From positions 10,356,501 to 10,420,500 of the forward strand of contig NC_088311.1 of assembly GCF_910592395.1 (NCBI RefSeq): a DNA stretch of 64,000 nucleotides. Reading direction: 5' to 3'. This document shows positions 33,332-45,700 of the stretch, in pieces. Position 1 is the first letter of the stretch. Every line of letters starts with the position of its first letter. The DNA comes from Lineus longissimus. Lineage: Eukaryota > Nemertea > Pilidiophora > Heteronemertea > Lineidae. The notes beneath the pieces were generated by a model. The model made no database searches and had not been told where the DNA came from. It was given only the letters and a program-made list of their open reading frames with translations. Position numbers and translations under genes: made by a program.

Positions 33332-36300
33332 TCATAACTCCGGCACAGTATTGTCTGCTTCAACATCACCGTCATTGTTGGCCTTTTTACGAGTCTTTGG
33401 TTTTGATTCAGATCCAGCAAATCCAAGAGATTCCTTGTCAAATTTGAGAATCAACGACCCACATTCGCCATCATATCTGTTCTTGACTACCTGTGACACA
33501 AAATGAAACAAGATGGGAATTAGAAAGAGTAGCATACAGTAGTGGTTCGGTGTTTGCTTTGAATGCATTGGCTGTAGTCTCCCTGGAGAATCAATTCCCC
33601 AACTTGCCAAGAATTGGGGGGGCATGGGCAAGCTACAGTGGCTATAGCTCAGTGATACATGTAGATTGAACGCAAGGTAACACAGTCGTGCCACAGACTA
33701 AATCAGCAAATGGCTGATTTCCCACTTGAGAGTTATGAACAGTGTCCAGGACCTCTGATCAGAACATTGTGAGATTGATGCCAGCTGCAGTAAATTGGCT
33801 GGTGACACCAGACACAGACCCCCTTGCATAGGATTCTCCAAGCACTCAACACTCCTTATTTAAGGGGAACCACTGCTACAAATTATCATTCCTTTCAATG
33901 AGATTTGAATATTTAAATCCACCTTATTGCAGGTTTTTGACATAGTTCTAACCCCGTTTTTAATGGGGTGTTCGAATTTTACAAGTGTATTCCAGGAGCA
34001 ATTCGCCTAAACAGCAATAACAAAATTATGCTGAAGGCTTGTGCCTGCTAAAAATACCCCTTTTTCCAATTTATACAGGTAAAAACACCTTTTGCAATTT
34101 TTGCAGGATTTAATCCCCATTGCTTTTCCTACGAAAATACCTCCTCTCCCCTTGAAGGTGGGAATGAGGGTGTGGCACAATCTGAAACCAGAGTGTGTGG
34201 GGGGACTGTAGAGAGCGTTTACCTGGATGAATTTTTTCCCCGTGAGGGATCGTGTCTGGTCTTGCAGAATCAAGATATTGTCCGCTTCCTGCGACGCCTT
34301 GGCAGTACCAAATATGGAAGACTTGGACAGCAGACTTTCATCATCTTCCTACAAACGAGATGGGAATGAGATAACAGAGGGAAAGGTGCCGCACAACCAA
34401 CCTACAACACTTTTTGAAAATGTAAGTTATTCATGAGAACAGTGAAAATTAGTATGTTTAAAAGTACGTAGATTACAGCTGCACTGCTTTTCATTACTGT
34501 ACTCAAAGTGAGCATTTAAAACGACCCAGAAACTCCTGAGTGGATATCAGGTTGTATATGGCTGTGACAGGTTCATTCATGTTCGGGAGGCCTTTGATTC
34601 TCCAGGGTGAAACCACTTGTATTAGATAACAATCACACACGACTTACCTTTCTGGGATGTATCACCAATGTAACGTGGCAGTTCAAATTTGTAGCAAATC
34701 TTCTAAATGCACCAATGATGACCTCTTGTTGGAAGAAACGATCCATGGATGACCCAAAGCGCTCTACGCCCATCATAAACTGCAGGTTATCAACAATCAC
34801 ATGGGCTATATCATGTACGTATACTGCATGGGACATCGTCTGAAAAGAAGAAGTAGTTTTCAACAAAGGTGCATTTAATTACTCTTTTCTTTTCCATTGG
34901 AATTCTCATTTCCGGAATTGAATCAGTCTCAGTCTCAGAGGCCAAATCAACAAATGCCCCCCCCCCACTCTACCTCCAATCAACAAAATTAAAGGGGGCC
35001 CAGTGCTTGTACTCATATTCCAAAATGACCCCTGAATTTTTCTGAGGCGGAAAAAGTACTCCCCTTCTTCATTATCTCGGGGATTTTACACACAGGTTTT
35101 GAACTCAAAATGATTCCCCCTTTCTGAGGGAACTGAGACCCACAGTCCATTAGGTATTTGACTGGGGGGCAGCGGTGGATCCTAAGCACATTGCTCATCT
35201 CCTTCCCTTACATCAAGTACTTTCTTGAAGTTTTCCTCGCCATGGAATGTCATGAAATGCATCGGTATGGCCTCAAAGCCGTCAGCATACTCATCAAAGT
35301 TATCTAGGTTTTTGTACACATTCTTCCTGAAACAAAAAGAAACAAGATTAGTAATACACAATCAGGGAGTTCTGCAGTTCAAAGATTTACTTGCATAGTT
35401 GGAAATGACAGTAAAAAGTCATGTCAGTAAATGACAGTGAAAAGTCATGTCGTGAGATGACGGCAGTACAAAGTCATGTCGTTAAATGACGGCAGTACAA
35501 AGTCATGTCGTTAAATGACAGTGAGAAGTCATGTCATAAAATGACAGTGAAAAGTCATGTCGTTAGATGACGGCAGTACAAAGTCATGTCGTTAAATGAC
35601 GACAGTACAAAGTCATGTCGTTAAATGACAGTGAGAAGTCATGTCATAAAATGACAGTGAAAAGTCATGTCGTTAGATGACGGCAGTACAAAGTCATGTC
35701 AATAAATGACAGTGAGAAGTCATGTCATTAGATGACGGCAGTACAAAGTCATGTCATTTAATGACTGCGGTACAAAGTCATCTCATTAAATGACAGTGAA
35801 AAGTCATGTCGTTAGATGACGGCAGTACAAAGTCATGTCGTTAAATGACAGCAGTACAAAGTCATGTCAATAAATGACAGTGAGAAGTCATGTCATTAGA
35901 TGACGGCAGTACAAAGTCATGTCGTTAAATGACAGTGAAAAGTCATGTCGTTAGATGACGGCAGTACAAAGTCATGTCGTTAAATGACAGCAGTACAAAG
36001 TCATGTCATTAAATGACAGTCACAAGTGATGTTGTTAAATGACATTTAAAAGTCATGTCACATTGAAATGTGAAGAATTGAAAACCCTTTTAAGGTCAAA
36101 ACCCTGCTGCCTCAGGTCTTCAAACTACTCAACTACACCACCCTTATTAACGTTACAAGTTACATATATGTTGACCACTTTATTGTTTATAGTGGGATCA
36201 TGCCCATCGTTAACCAGCCATGGTGCGAGTCTTACCTTGCAAACTGTTGTAGCATCATACGACACAACCTGACATTGTTGATTTCAAAACTTCCCCACAA

Positions 36301-39300
36301 AGTGTGAACCTAGGGGAAAGAAATTTTCAGTGAAAGTGAAGCAGGATATGTGGCAGCTGGCCTTGGTGACGACCTAATGGAAGCGGTTAATGACAGAAGA
36401 CAATGGTGAAGGTCCCTCAAACTTTTGATGACTAATAATTTGCCACCATATTGTAATTAAGTAAGTTAATAAAGCTATACGAGTTATGTATGAGGTTAAT
36501 GGGCCAACAGTTGTAGCCAAGAAATCGAGTATTTCGAAGCAGACGATATATACCCCTTGTAAACAAAGATCCAATGAATAGTCGCTGATAAATGTCGTCT
36601 TTCCCGACCCGGTTGGTCCCGTAAACACCGTCAACTCACCACGACGGTGACCCTTCAACAGCTGGTTCAGGCGAGGGTATCTTTTCCACTGAAATATCCA
36701 AGATTGGTAAGGGCTCGTCTTACTAGGTTGTCAAAGTAAAGATATTACAAATTACGGGCCCAAATCGGTCTCCTAAAGGAGGGCTTTTCCTACAGAGGTG
36801 TCAACTATCATTATGTTGGCAGCACTCTCGAAAATCAAGGGTTGGAACAAAATCTCATCAATCCACAGTAAAGAAGTTTTGGTTTTATGCAGCATACAAT
36901 GGCATGGCAGATAACAATAAGGTACAGTAGAACCTCCCTTAGCGGACACCTCTTTATTAAGGACAACCTCTCTTTTAAGGACACTAGGTTTGGGCCCAAA
37001 TTGGTTGTTTTCATTCAATTTGACCTCTCTAATCAGGACACAGCTCTATTAAGGACACCACTTGTCAGTCCCGAGGTGTCCTTAATAGAGAGGTTCTACT
37101 GTACTTCTTTAAGGTAACAAACATGTATCAAATTGGCAAGTTCAAGAAGTACTTCTACAATCCCTTTGTTTCAAAGACTGAGAACCAAACAGCTCTCGTT
37201 TCTACCCACTTTTACCCCCGCAGATCTCTTACCTAAGTAAGTGAGTAAGTAAATAGCGTCTTGTATAGCGCCCATTTGACGTGTCTGGCTCAGAGGTGCT
37301 TTCAAAAAAAGTACAGTAGATCCTCTCTATTATGGACACCCTCGGGACTGACAAGTGCTGTCCCTAATAGAGAGGTGTCTTGATTAGAGAGGTCAAATTG
37401 AATTGAAACTTCTACCTTGGGACCAAAACTAGTGTCCTTTACAGAAAGGTTGTCCTTAATGGAGAGATATCCGCTAAGAGAGGTTCAAATGCACTCTGCA
37501 GGGTTTTCAGCCCTGTCTTGAAACTGGCCAGAAAACCACTCTCACGCACTGAGAGTCAAACGAGTTCCACATCTACCCACCTTTACCCCTGCAGCTTGTT
37601 CAGCATGACTAAACTGGTTGAAGACTTCTTGTCGGAGTTCTTTGAATGAGGTTATGGACTTGTGCGGGGCAGGTTTAGCATCAGACGCTATCTTGGACAG
37701 TTTGAGATTTTTCCTAAGGGCCTCCATTGCATTTGGCTGATCGTCACTAGGGCTGGTATTAAAAATAGAAGAAAATGTTGCTAAAATAACATTATCAAGA
37801 AATTTATGGCAGTTTGATATTTATTTGTTTATGGCAATTTTTATTTATTTATTTATTTGATAATTTTTCAAGGATACTGGTTGGAAAGGTCACAGTTTTC
37901 GTTTCGTTTGAGAAAAGATTTGGGCCAACCTGCCAATAGCCATTTTGAAATAAATCTTCTAGAAGTTTGTCCTAGTCTGATGATTCTTTGGAAAGGCCAA
38001 AGTCTTGCTGATAGCCATTATCATTTATAAAAACCAACATATCTCTTGAACCTGAGTGCCTATGCCAGGGCACGCAAAATATATCCCACGCAGCAGCAGG
38101 TGGAAAGTAGCCTCAATTGCACTCAATACCTCCAGCATAATCAAATTGGATTACGATACAAGTAATGATAATAATGATGATAACACGTTTCTAAAATTCG
38201 TTTGAGAAAAGATTTGGGCCAACCTGCTGTGGCATGCAACCAGTATGTTCATTCAACTTGGCACAGTAATATTCAAATACAGCAGAACCTCTCTATTAAG
38301 GACACCCTCGGGACTGACAAGTGCTGTCCTTAATAGAGAGGTGTCCTGATTAGAGGGGTCAAATTGAATGGAAACGGACAATTTGGGACCAAACGTAGTG
38401 TCCTTAATAGAGAGGTTGTCCTTAATAGAGAGGTGTCCGCTAAAAGAGGTTCCACTGTACAGCAGAACCTCTCTATTAAGGACAGCCTCGGGACTGACAA
38501 GTGCTGTCCTTAATAGAGAGGTGTCCTGATTAGAGAGGTCAAATTGAATGGAAACAACCAAATCGGGACCAAAACTGTCCTTAATAGAGAGGTTGTCCTT
38601 AATAGAGAGGTGTCCGCTAAGAGAGGTTCTACTGTATATCCAGACAATCTAATTGTGATAACTTTTCTAACAACGCCTGCCTACCTGACAAGATGGCATC
38701 TCTCCTCCCCAAGTTTCTTGGCAAACATTTTAGCAGCATCCCAATTCCTCACATCGCTACCAAACCACAAAATTATCTTATCGAACTGCTCAAGAAATGG
38801 CAGAACCTGAAACAAAGAACATTATTGCTTGAAGAAAATTCTTTCTGTCCAAGAATATTCCATACAGTTCAAGGAAATCATAGTTATTCCTGAGGTCTTC
38901 TTACTACCCTCTACATGAGAACCAGGAGTAAGGGACACAGCAGAATGCCAATGCCAGACAGCAGTGCAGACACCACACCACATCCTAAAAGACTGTCCCC
39001 CGCACCAGGATTTATGACAGAAATTCTGGCCCGCAGACACCAATGTTGGGGGAAAACTGTGGGGAACACAGCATGACCACGAACTGACAAGCCACTTCAT
39101 CTCCACCACGAGACTGAAGTTCTAGTTTTAGGCAGGTTGAACGGCGAAGATGAAGAAGTTTGAGGACCACAGCAGTGCCTCCCCCGTTGGTAAAGCTGTC
39201 ATGTCCCCTTATTCAAGCTGCAAAAATAGTGCCAATGCTCAAAATTGAGCCAAAGCCTATAGAAACCTTGCATACGGCAGTCATGCCAGTTTGAATTTTG

Positions 39301-42300
39301 ACAATTGGCGCATCATTTTCTCACCTCTGGTGGTAAGGCCGATTGTCCCTTTGATAATGCTACGGCGGGAATCTTGGTTGCCTGATGCACAGCAATGGCG
39401 TCCGTTTCACTCGTCGTTACAACCACCATCTTGTGTTTCGTAGAAACGGTAGCCCAACCAAACAGAAACATGCGATCGCTTCTGGAAGTGAATAGAATGA
39501 ATATTATGAAATCGTAATCGGATTAGACATTTCAGTAATCTTTTTAATCTCTGAATAAAAACATTTACTGAAATGTCTAATCTGAAATGTTTCCAAAGTT
39601 AAAAGTTGATGAGTTGGCTGAAGACCGAATATCGTGTTTGGTTAATATGAATACTTAATGCATTAACCTCTTGACTACCGGGCCAATTGAACCGTTCCAT
39701 ACTGGGGCCTTTTTGGTATTATTGTTCAGCCACGTGCATCTGGCAAAACCTCTGTCTTCGCCGCCACCGCAGCGCCATCTATACGACTTAGTTCAAGTTG
39801 GCAGACGACGTGCCTGCGTCTCTATACACCAGTAGAGCCGAGCCAGATCACACCAAACAATACACAGAAAGGCCTTTTATAGCGACCACTCAAGCAGTCG
39901 GCGGTAAACACGTGTATTTGATTGCAACTGCTCAAGCAGTCAGCGGTAAACACGTGTATTTGATTGCGACTGCTATAGCGGTCGGTGGTAAACACGTGTA
40001 TTTGATTGTGACTGCTATAGCAGTCAGCGGTAAACACGTGTACTTGATTGCGACTGCTATAGCAGTCGACGGTAAACACGCATATTTGATTGCGAAAAGC
40101 GGTCGGCAGTAGTCAAGAGGTTAATGCAGTTGAAATTTTGCACTTTTTGAGTTTGCGTTTGACTGGGCATGCCAAATAAAAAGCTCAAGAAAACATCCCA
40201 TTTTGAGTCAAAAGTAAAAATGTACCACTGAGTGCAGGTGATCGGTGCTGAAGGAATTTCATTTTATAACAGCTCAGAATAAGAAAAGGAAGTCTCAGTT
40301 AACAGAGGAAGACCTGGTTTGTCATTTGATTCCTTACCTGGGTACAAAATGCTGAATGAACTTGTTGGGTCCCTCATCCTCATGTACCTTGATCAGCTTA
40401 AGACCCTGATGTGATCCATCCGAGTTGTGAAAGGGAAAGATGAGAGAACCCAAGTCCCTTGATACTCGCACTTGGTATTTATCAAGACAGCTGGGGAGGA
40501 GGCCCTGCAAAATATTGCAACAAACTGTAAGAATGCTACAAATAACTATGAGTATTTCTAGAGCACTTCGAAAGTGCAACAGACTGTACCAATATTGAAA
40601 ATGGATGCGATTGTTTCTAAAGCACCTTTTATACTGACATGGTGGGTGGTCTGTCTCAAAGTGCAACAAACTGTTACAATAATAATGCTAATAACTGGGA
40701 GTATCTCTAAAGTGCTTTTTATACTGACATGGGTCTGCCTCAACTGCAACAAACTGTAGCACTTATAAAAGTGACCATGATAATTTCTAAAGTGCTTTTT
40801 ATACTGAAGTGGATCTGCCTCAAGTGCAACAAACTGTAGCACTTATAAAAGTAACTGTGATAGTTTCTAAAGTGCTTTTTATACTGACAGGGGTCTGCCT
40901 CAAGTGCAACAAACTGTAGCACTTATAAAAGTAATCATGAGTTTCTAAAGTGCTTTTTATACTGAAGTGGGTCTGCCTTAAGTGCAACAAACTGTAGCAC
41001 TTATAAAAGTAACCCTAATAGTTTCTAAAGTGCTTTTTATACAGACATGGGTCTGCCTCAAGTGAAACAAACTGTTACAATAATGTGAGTATCAGTTAAG
41101 CTAACTTAAAAAGCACTGTAGAAAAGCCAAATAATATTGATAACATTGTCTGATACAGCTGGAAAGCCTGGCATCTCTTTAGTGGCTCCAACGGCCCCAA
41201 AGAAAAAACATACAACATGTCATTTCCCTGACCACCCTTTTTCTTGTACCAACCTCCATATTAAATCTCCTCATCAATTCACTTTGTGTTGCCTCATCAC
41301 ATTCTTGAAAACTTTTGCTATCACTGAGAACAGCTTGGATCTTCTCGGCGGTTTTACTAGGAATTGAATCGGGCTCTAACTCCTTGAAGCACGCCTGTGG
41401 CCTCCTGAAAAACATCAAATTTAAAAATGTAAGGGGCTGTTTATATAGTTTGTACGCACACCTTTCTGATTTTTCTATATTATTTTCCATCTTGTAGGCA
41501 TGCGTATGCTACAGGGTGGCCCAGGATTATTTTCCCTTGCACAGGAGAATTCTATTGTGTATCCATTGTGTGAGGGAAAATAATTCTGGGCCACCCTGTA
41601 GAGCTCGAACCACTGTCGGCGTACACATGCGAAGTAATCCTCAGTCCGACTTCACAGCGCAATTATAAGCCTTTTTTGACCAAAACGGATCCCTGCCCTT
41701 TTCTTTATCCTGGCAGAAGCGCTACTAAATGAATCCATGGCCCCTCAAGATTGATCCCCCATCTGGTCAAGTTCTGGGCTTACATATTTCATAGGATATT
41801 TATTGTGAGGTTAACTAGGTGTATCTACACTTTAAAAAAATAATTCACTCACTTTTTCTTATCTGTTCTTTCTTTGACTATAACGGCGATGTTGTCACGA
41901 AGTTGAGACCACTTCCCTGACTTCTTGCAACTTCTGCATACAAAATGACCTGTAAGAAGACAAAAGTGCAATCCAATCTCTTTCAGGGTGTTCTTCCCCT
42001 TTGACTTGCCAGTTTTATTTTGAGCATATCAAATCTTATTTAGAGTGTTTTGACCCAGCACCAAAAACAAAAGCAAAAGCAGACACCAACAATAATCAAG
42101 TTATTAACTTCATTGAATCTTGCAGAGGCAGTTAAATTATCCAACAAGCCTTTGAAGTTCATAACTGGGCAGACTTTGAAGAAATCACCTAATAATCCAA
42201 AGATTAGAAGAAAGAAATTAATTGTCACTAAGTACAGTGGAACCTTCCTTAGTGGACACCTCTCTATTAAGGACAACCTCTCTGTTAAGGACACTAGTTT

Positions 42301-42893
42301 TGTTCCCGAATTGGTTCTTTCCATTCAATTTGACCTTTCTAATCAGGACACCTCTCTATTAAGGACAGCACTTGTCAGTCCCGAGGGTGTCCTTAATAGA
42401 GAGGTTCTACTTTAGTTATTTGGACAGTAGAATTTTAAACACAAAAAGGCAAATAAAGCCTTCAACAAAACTGAAACACAATGAATAAAAAAAGCTATAC
42501 TTTACCCGTAGTTTTGTTCACAAACAATCTATCAGCATCGGCTTTGAGATTCTTGAAGCGAGGACAAGTCATAGAGAAGCAGGTGTGACCGTCGATATAT
42601 TTCACCCCTTGTCTCTTGAGGAACGACACAATGTCAGCAGTCGAGGAACTATCCTGATTTGTGGGGCTCGGCACTCTGGCAAATCCTCGACTAGAAATGT
42701 CTGGAGTCCATTGAGAGCTTGGTGTCTTCCACTGACTGTTCGTGCTACAACGTGAAAATCTTTGATAATCGGGGAATGCCATTGACTGATCGTATTTGAC
42801 AATTACATTATGATAGGTTCCCTTTCGAAGCAACGTCCTGCAGAGGGAGCTCCTTCTAAAGATGACTGGGGATAATTTCAGAGAACTTGTCAT
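33332..42893 (-). CDS. TWNK: Twinkle, mitochondrial replicative DNA helicase (complete)
   Basis: Twinkle is the hexameric 5'-3' helicase of the mtDNA replisome, related to phage T7 gp4. Thirteen exons, right to left: 42506-42893, 41853-41949, 41254-41404, 40338-40504, 39325-39481, 38685-38806, 37581-37752, 36554-36688, 36236-36309, 35212-35326, 34648-34839, 34223-34348 and 33332-33490. Phases all match and total 2055 bp, 684 residues, equal to the human protein. The Arg-rich, acid-free N-terminus ([20 protein letters not shown]) looks like a mitochondrial presequence. Helicase motifs: Walker [10 protein letters not shown] at 442-450; H1a WGSFE with Glu472; Walker [13 protein letters not shown] at 539-550; [10 protein letters not shown] with [14 protein letters not shown]; and KNRYDG at 635-640 with a likely arginine finger. 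The primase-like N-terminal part keeps C105, C110, C134 and C137. The exon 7 acceptor was placed to give SPSDDQP. Confidence 0.95.
35400..36065. repeat. 26/29-bp tandem array in a TWNK intron
   Basis: Units AAGTCATGTCGTTAAATGAC alternate with either GGCAGTACA (29 bp) or AGTGAA (26 bp), about 24 units in all. Every unit holds GTCAT and ATGAC, so it can pair with its neighbours. The mix of long and short units shows a higher-order pattern. It ends about 170 bp from the exon at 36236. Confidence 0.85.
36923..37103. mobile_element. MITE, CAGTGGAACCTC family, in TWNK intron
   Basis: Complete copy: TACAGTAGAACCTCCCTTAG at the left, GAGGTTCTACTGTA at the right, both flanked by TA. The interior carries GGACACCTCTTTATTAAGGA and CCCAAATTGGTTGTTT. 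Confidence 0.75.
37312..37492. mobile_element. MITE, CAGTGGAACCTC family, in TWNK intron (opposite orientation)
   Basis: The left end TACAGTAGATCCTCTCTATT and the family interior (GACTGACAAGTGCTGTCC, GAGAGGTGTC) are clear. The right end AGAGGTTCAAATGCA is degenerate. It is inverted relative to the copy at 36923. Confidence 0.65.
38278..38636. mobile_element. Two tandem MITEs sharing a TA border, in TWNK intron
   Basis: Two very similar copies, each starting TACAGCAGAACCTCTCTATT and ending GAGGTTCCACTGTA or GAGGTTCTACTGTA, share the TA at 38458-38459. Their high similarity points to recent duplication or insertion of one into the other's end. Confidence 0.75.
39880..40100. repeat. 42-bp minisatellite, about 5 copies
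   Basis: The unit GCGACTGCTATAGCAGTCAG plus CGGTAAACACGTGTATTTGATT (42 bp) includes the self-complementary word GACTGCTATAGCAGTC. It is open on both strands because 42 is a multiple of three. It lies between TWNK exons 4 and 5. Confidence 0.8.
40515..41095. repeat. 80-bp tandem array, about 7 copies, in TWNK intron
   Basis: The words GTGCAACAAACTGTAGCACT, TATAAAAGTAAC, TTTCTAAAGTGCTTTTTATA and GGGTCTGCCTCAA recur at 80-bp spacing (for example 40741, 40821 and 40901). It fills the intron between TWNK exons 3 and 4. Confidence 0.8.
41510..41603. mobile_element. Short mariner-type MITE
   Basis: Ends CTACAGGGTGGCCCAGGATT and AATTCTGGGCCACCCTGTAG are inverted repeats of about 30 bp around a centre of roughly 30 bp, flanked by TA on both sides. 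CAGGGTG ends are typical of mariner-like elements. Confidence 0.7.
42233..42414. mobile_element. MITE, CAGTGGAACCTC family, in TWNK intron 1
   Basis: The left end TACAGTGGAACCTTCCTTAG is intact; the interior has GGACACCTCTCTATTAAGGA. The right end GAGGTTCTACTTTAG is slightly altered. Confidence 0.7.
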
Positions 42894-43974
42894 GACTTGC
42901 GCCTGATAGACGATTCTCAGTAGCGCTGCATTCTGTGATCCGCTCCTCGTATTTTGTGTGATCAGTCACGACTATATCCATCATCGTTCATTCATTGGCG
43001 ATTGGGCCATGCTGGGCAAGTTAGTCTGTAGACACTGAAATGAGAGCATTTTTCAAATGGGATTGAGATGGATCAATTTATCATGGAAGAGCTCATGCTG
43101 ATATTAACCGAATCTGAATTGGGGGGGGGGGGGGGGGGGGGGCAGTACCTTGTCCGACAATAGAATACATATACCACAAACATGTACAAAAGTTGATGGT
43201 CCATTTGTCGGACGCATATTCTATCACTGTTTACAAGTAATCTGGCTCCTGGCATACACACATCATCAGATTTTCTGACACAGACGACAAAATAAAGCTA
43301 CTATTTTTGAAGTGCCAGGAAATAAGATGAGTAGTTTTGAGGAACACACCGTAAAAAGTATTTACCAAACTCTTGAAACATGTGTTGACGTTTGCAAATT
43401 GGTCTGTAATTCTGGAATGGCGGTTGAAAAATCTGTGTTACTAAAAATAGATTATGCTATGGGATTCCTTCAATATTTCAGTCCCACAGTAAAGTAACCA
43501 TCTACAAGTTATGAAGTACTTGAATGGTACATGATTTAGTGTGAGAAGTGGTAGATCCACATCTAAATCACATCAAACAACTTGTCATCGACCAATTTAC
43601 GTCTGACTAATTTCTTTATTTAAAGATAGACCCAATTGCCAAATTTTAGTCTCACGCAAGTACATAGTTTTATGTACATTTTACAGTCTATTTTATTATG
43701 ACTGATTCTTCATGTAGGCGAGACTCCAGATTGGGATTCCCCATTTTTTCAGCAGATCTAGTTTCCTGGCTGGGTCAAGTGATCTTCTTATTGGATCAAA
43801 ACTGGTATAAAACACTACACGACTAGATTATAGTACATAAATATATTGAGGCTAGCCTACACTAAAAAATAAAAATACTGATGAAATTTCGAAAATTAGA
43901 GCTGGCCACGGCGCTGCGCGTAGCTATGTAGTAGGCTGCACTGCACTGTGACTGTGAACTGCCCCATGAGTATG

Positions 43975-44008
43975 ACCATGGAGGTATTATTAATAATACC
44001 TCCATGGT
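43975..44008. repeat. 34-bp perfect palindrome
   Basis: ACCATGGAGGTATTATT is followed at once by its exact reverse complement, 17 + 17 bp with no loop. The flanks also show loose symmetry (GTATGACC and GGTATGAC). Confidence 0.9.
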
Positions 44009-44149
44009 ATGACTGCACTCTGACTGTCCCAGACTCCCACCCAGCAGATGTCATGAGCAATCCAAAAATATCCCGATATGAGGCGATTTCCTGAGCCATG
44101 CGGTAGGCCTAGACCTACATACATTATAGACGAATTCGAAGAAGACGAA

Positions 44150-45073
44150 TGATGATGCCAAGATGATGCCAAGATTATTGCAAGGATTCGAAGCCCTGCA
44201 GATAGTATAGGATTGCAAAGGGATTTGATCAGCCTAGATTACTGGTCACTTAAATGGCAATTAGGTTTCAACACTGATAAATGCAAACGAATGCATTATG
44301 GGCGAAATAACAATCATAATGAATACTTCCTGACAAAAAATGGTATAAGAAATGAAATTAAAGAAACTGACATTGAAAAAGATTTAGGAGTCACCTTAGA
44401 TAACAAACTTAGCTTCAGCAAGCATGTAGAAACTGTGGCAAATACAGCCACCAAAGTGGTAAGCATGATCAGGAGATCTTTCGAATACCTGGATTCGAAG
44501 ATGTTTGCCATCCTATTTAAAAGCCTGGTGAGACCTCACCTAGAATATGCAAACGTGATTTGGTCGCCCCATTTGAAGAAAGACGTAACAGTGCTGGAAA
44601 ATGTACAAAGACGTGCTACAAAGATGATTCCAGGTATGAGGGACAAAAGCTACGAAGAGAGATTAAAGCTCGTAGGTTTACCTAGTCTTGCATATAGAAG
44701 GTTACGAGGAGATTTGATAGAGGCGTATAAAATCTCGCATGGATTTTATAATATTGAAGGAGAAAAACTACTCAGACCAGCTGATGATAAACACCTGACC
44801 AGAGGGCATTCTTTTAAACTCAACAAACCTAGAGCCAGGATGGATACACGAAAGTATTTTTTCTCAAACCGAGTCATTGACCCATGGAACAGCCTACCAA
44901 ACCATATTGTAAACGCAGAGTCTCTAAATATATTTAAAAACCAGATAGATGCCCACTACAAATCTGAGTCATTTTGCCTGGACCCAAAACCAATCCTAAA
45001 CCCTCGCTTCCACCCCACCGCACTCCCGCAATCAGCAGAAAAAGTTAAGAAGAAAAAACCTGCTACAGGCTAA
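44150..45073 (+). mobile_element. 5'-truncated non-LTR retrotransposon, RT C-terminal part
   Basis: An open frame runs from about 44150 to the stop at 45071-45073. It starts at the DDAK that follows the catalytic aspartates in CR1/jockey-type reverse transcriptases. It continues with DLISLDYWSLKWQLGFNTDK, DLGVTLDNKLSFSKHV, LVRPHLEYANVIWSP, LENVQRRATKMI, LPSLAYRRLRGDLIEAYKI, FFSNRVIDPWNSLP and a C-terminal IFKNQIDAHY, the usual thumb and C-terminal region. The catalytic core and endonuclease are missing, as expected of 5' truncation during target-primed insertion. No ATG opens the frame. The last 280 codons have no stop or frameshift, so insertion was fairly recent. A short (ATGT)n tail follows near 45100. 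Confidence 0.85.
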
Positions 45074-45332
45074 AAAGCCTATTTGCAGTAATATATGTAT
45101 GCATATGTATGTATGTAATTGGTGCCAAAAAATCAAATGCGCGCACTCAGAACACGTCAGAAGGCCTAAGCTGACTTCGGACAATGGTCAATGCCTAGAG
45201 ACATAGCGATCCTTTGTTCAAGGTGAAACCCATGACCGGTCAGTGTCAAAACAAACTTCTTCAAATTCGTCTATTTCAAGGATGTGATTGTGAAGTATCA
45301 TTACGGACACCACTGGTGCTGTGTGACGAAAC

Positions 45333-45377
45333 ATGGCAGCCAGCCTCAAAAAGTTATCCTTGTACAGTTCTTGTACT
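45333..45377 (+). other. Possible upstream leader exon for the P450 (speculative)
   Basis: ATGGCAGCC in a good start context opens 15 codons (MAASLKKLSLYSSCT) ending at a GTAAGA donor. An acceptor TTTCAG at 46315 would join it in frame, through nine codons, to the MPAL start of exon 1a. The result would be a basic N-terminal extension. There is no support beyond splice consensus and phase. Confidence 0.2.
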
Positions 45378-45700
45378 GTAAGAATTGTGCGATGGGATAT
45401 TTGTTCTGTGTTTTCTCCATATAGACTTTAAGAAATGGTTTTTCTGGCGCCAATGGCATTGTTAACTTAGCGTTCTGGTCAGTTACCTTCGGCATTGGCT
45501 GGGATGATAAAGATGAAATGACTTCTTTAGGAGAAATCCTGGGATCCTTTCATGTGAGCCTTCACATCGGTGTCAACCAAAAGTGACTTGCCCGAGAGTA
45601 TAAGCAAGTGCCTGGACATATTGAAGGCAAGCATTGATAAAACATACCATAATCTGCCCGAAGTTGAGCTGAATCAGTATTTTCACAGTCCCATTGAATA

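Noticed and set aside
39798-40112. 104-codon frame with 14-residue repeats ([14 protein letters not shown])
   Set aside because: A 42-bp minisatellite inside a TWNK intron; the opposite strand is open too.
43329-43497. 56-codon open frame upstream of the LINE fragment
   Set aside because: Plausible composition but no known domain, no splice context and too short to call.
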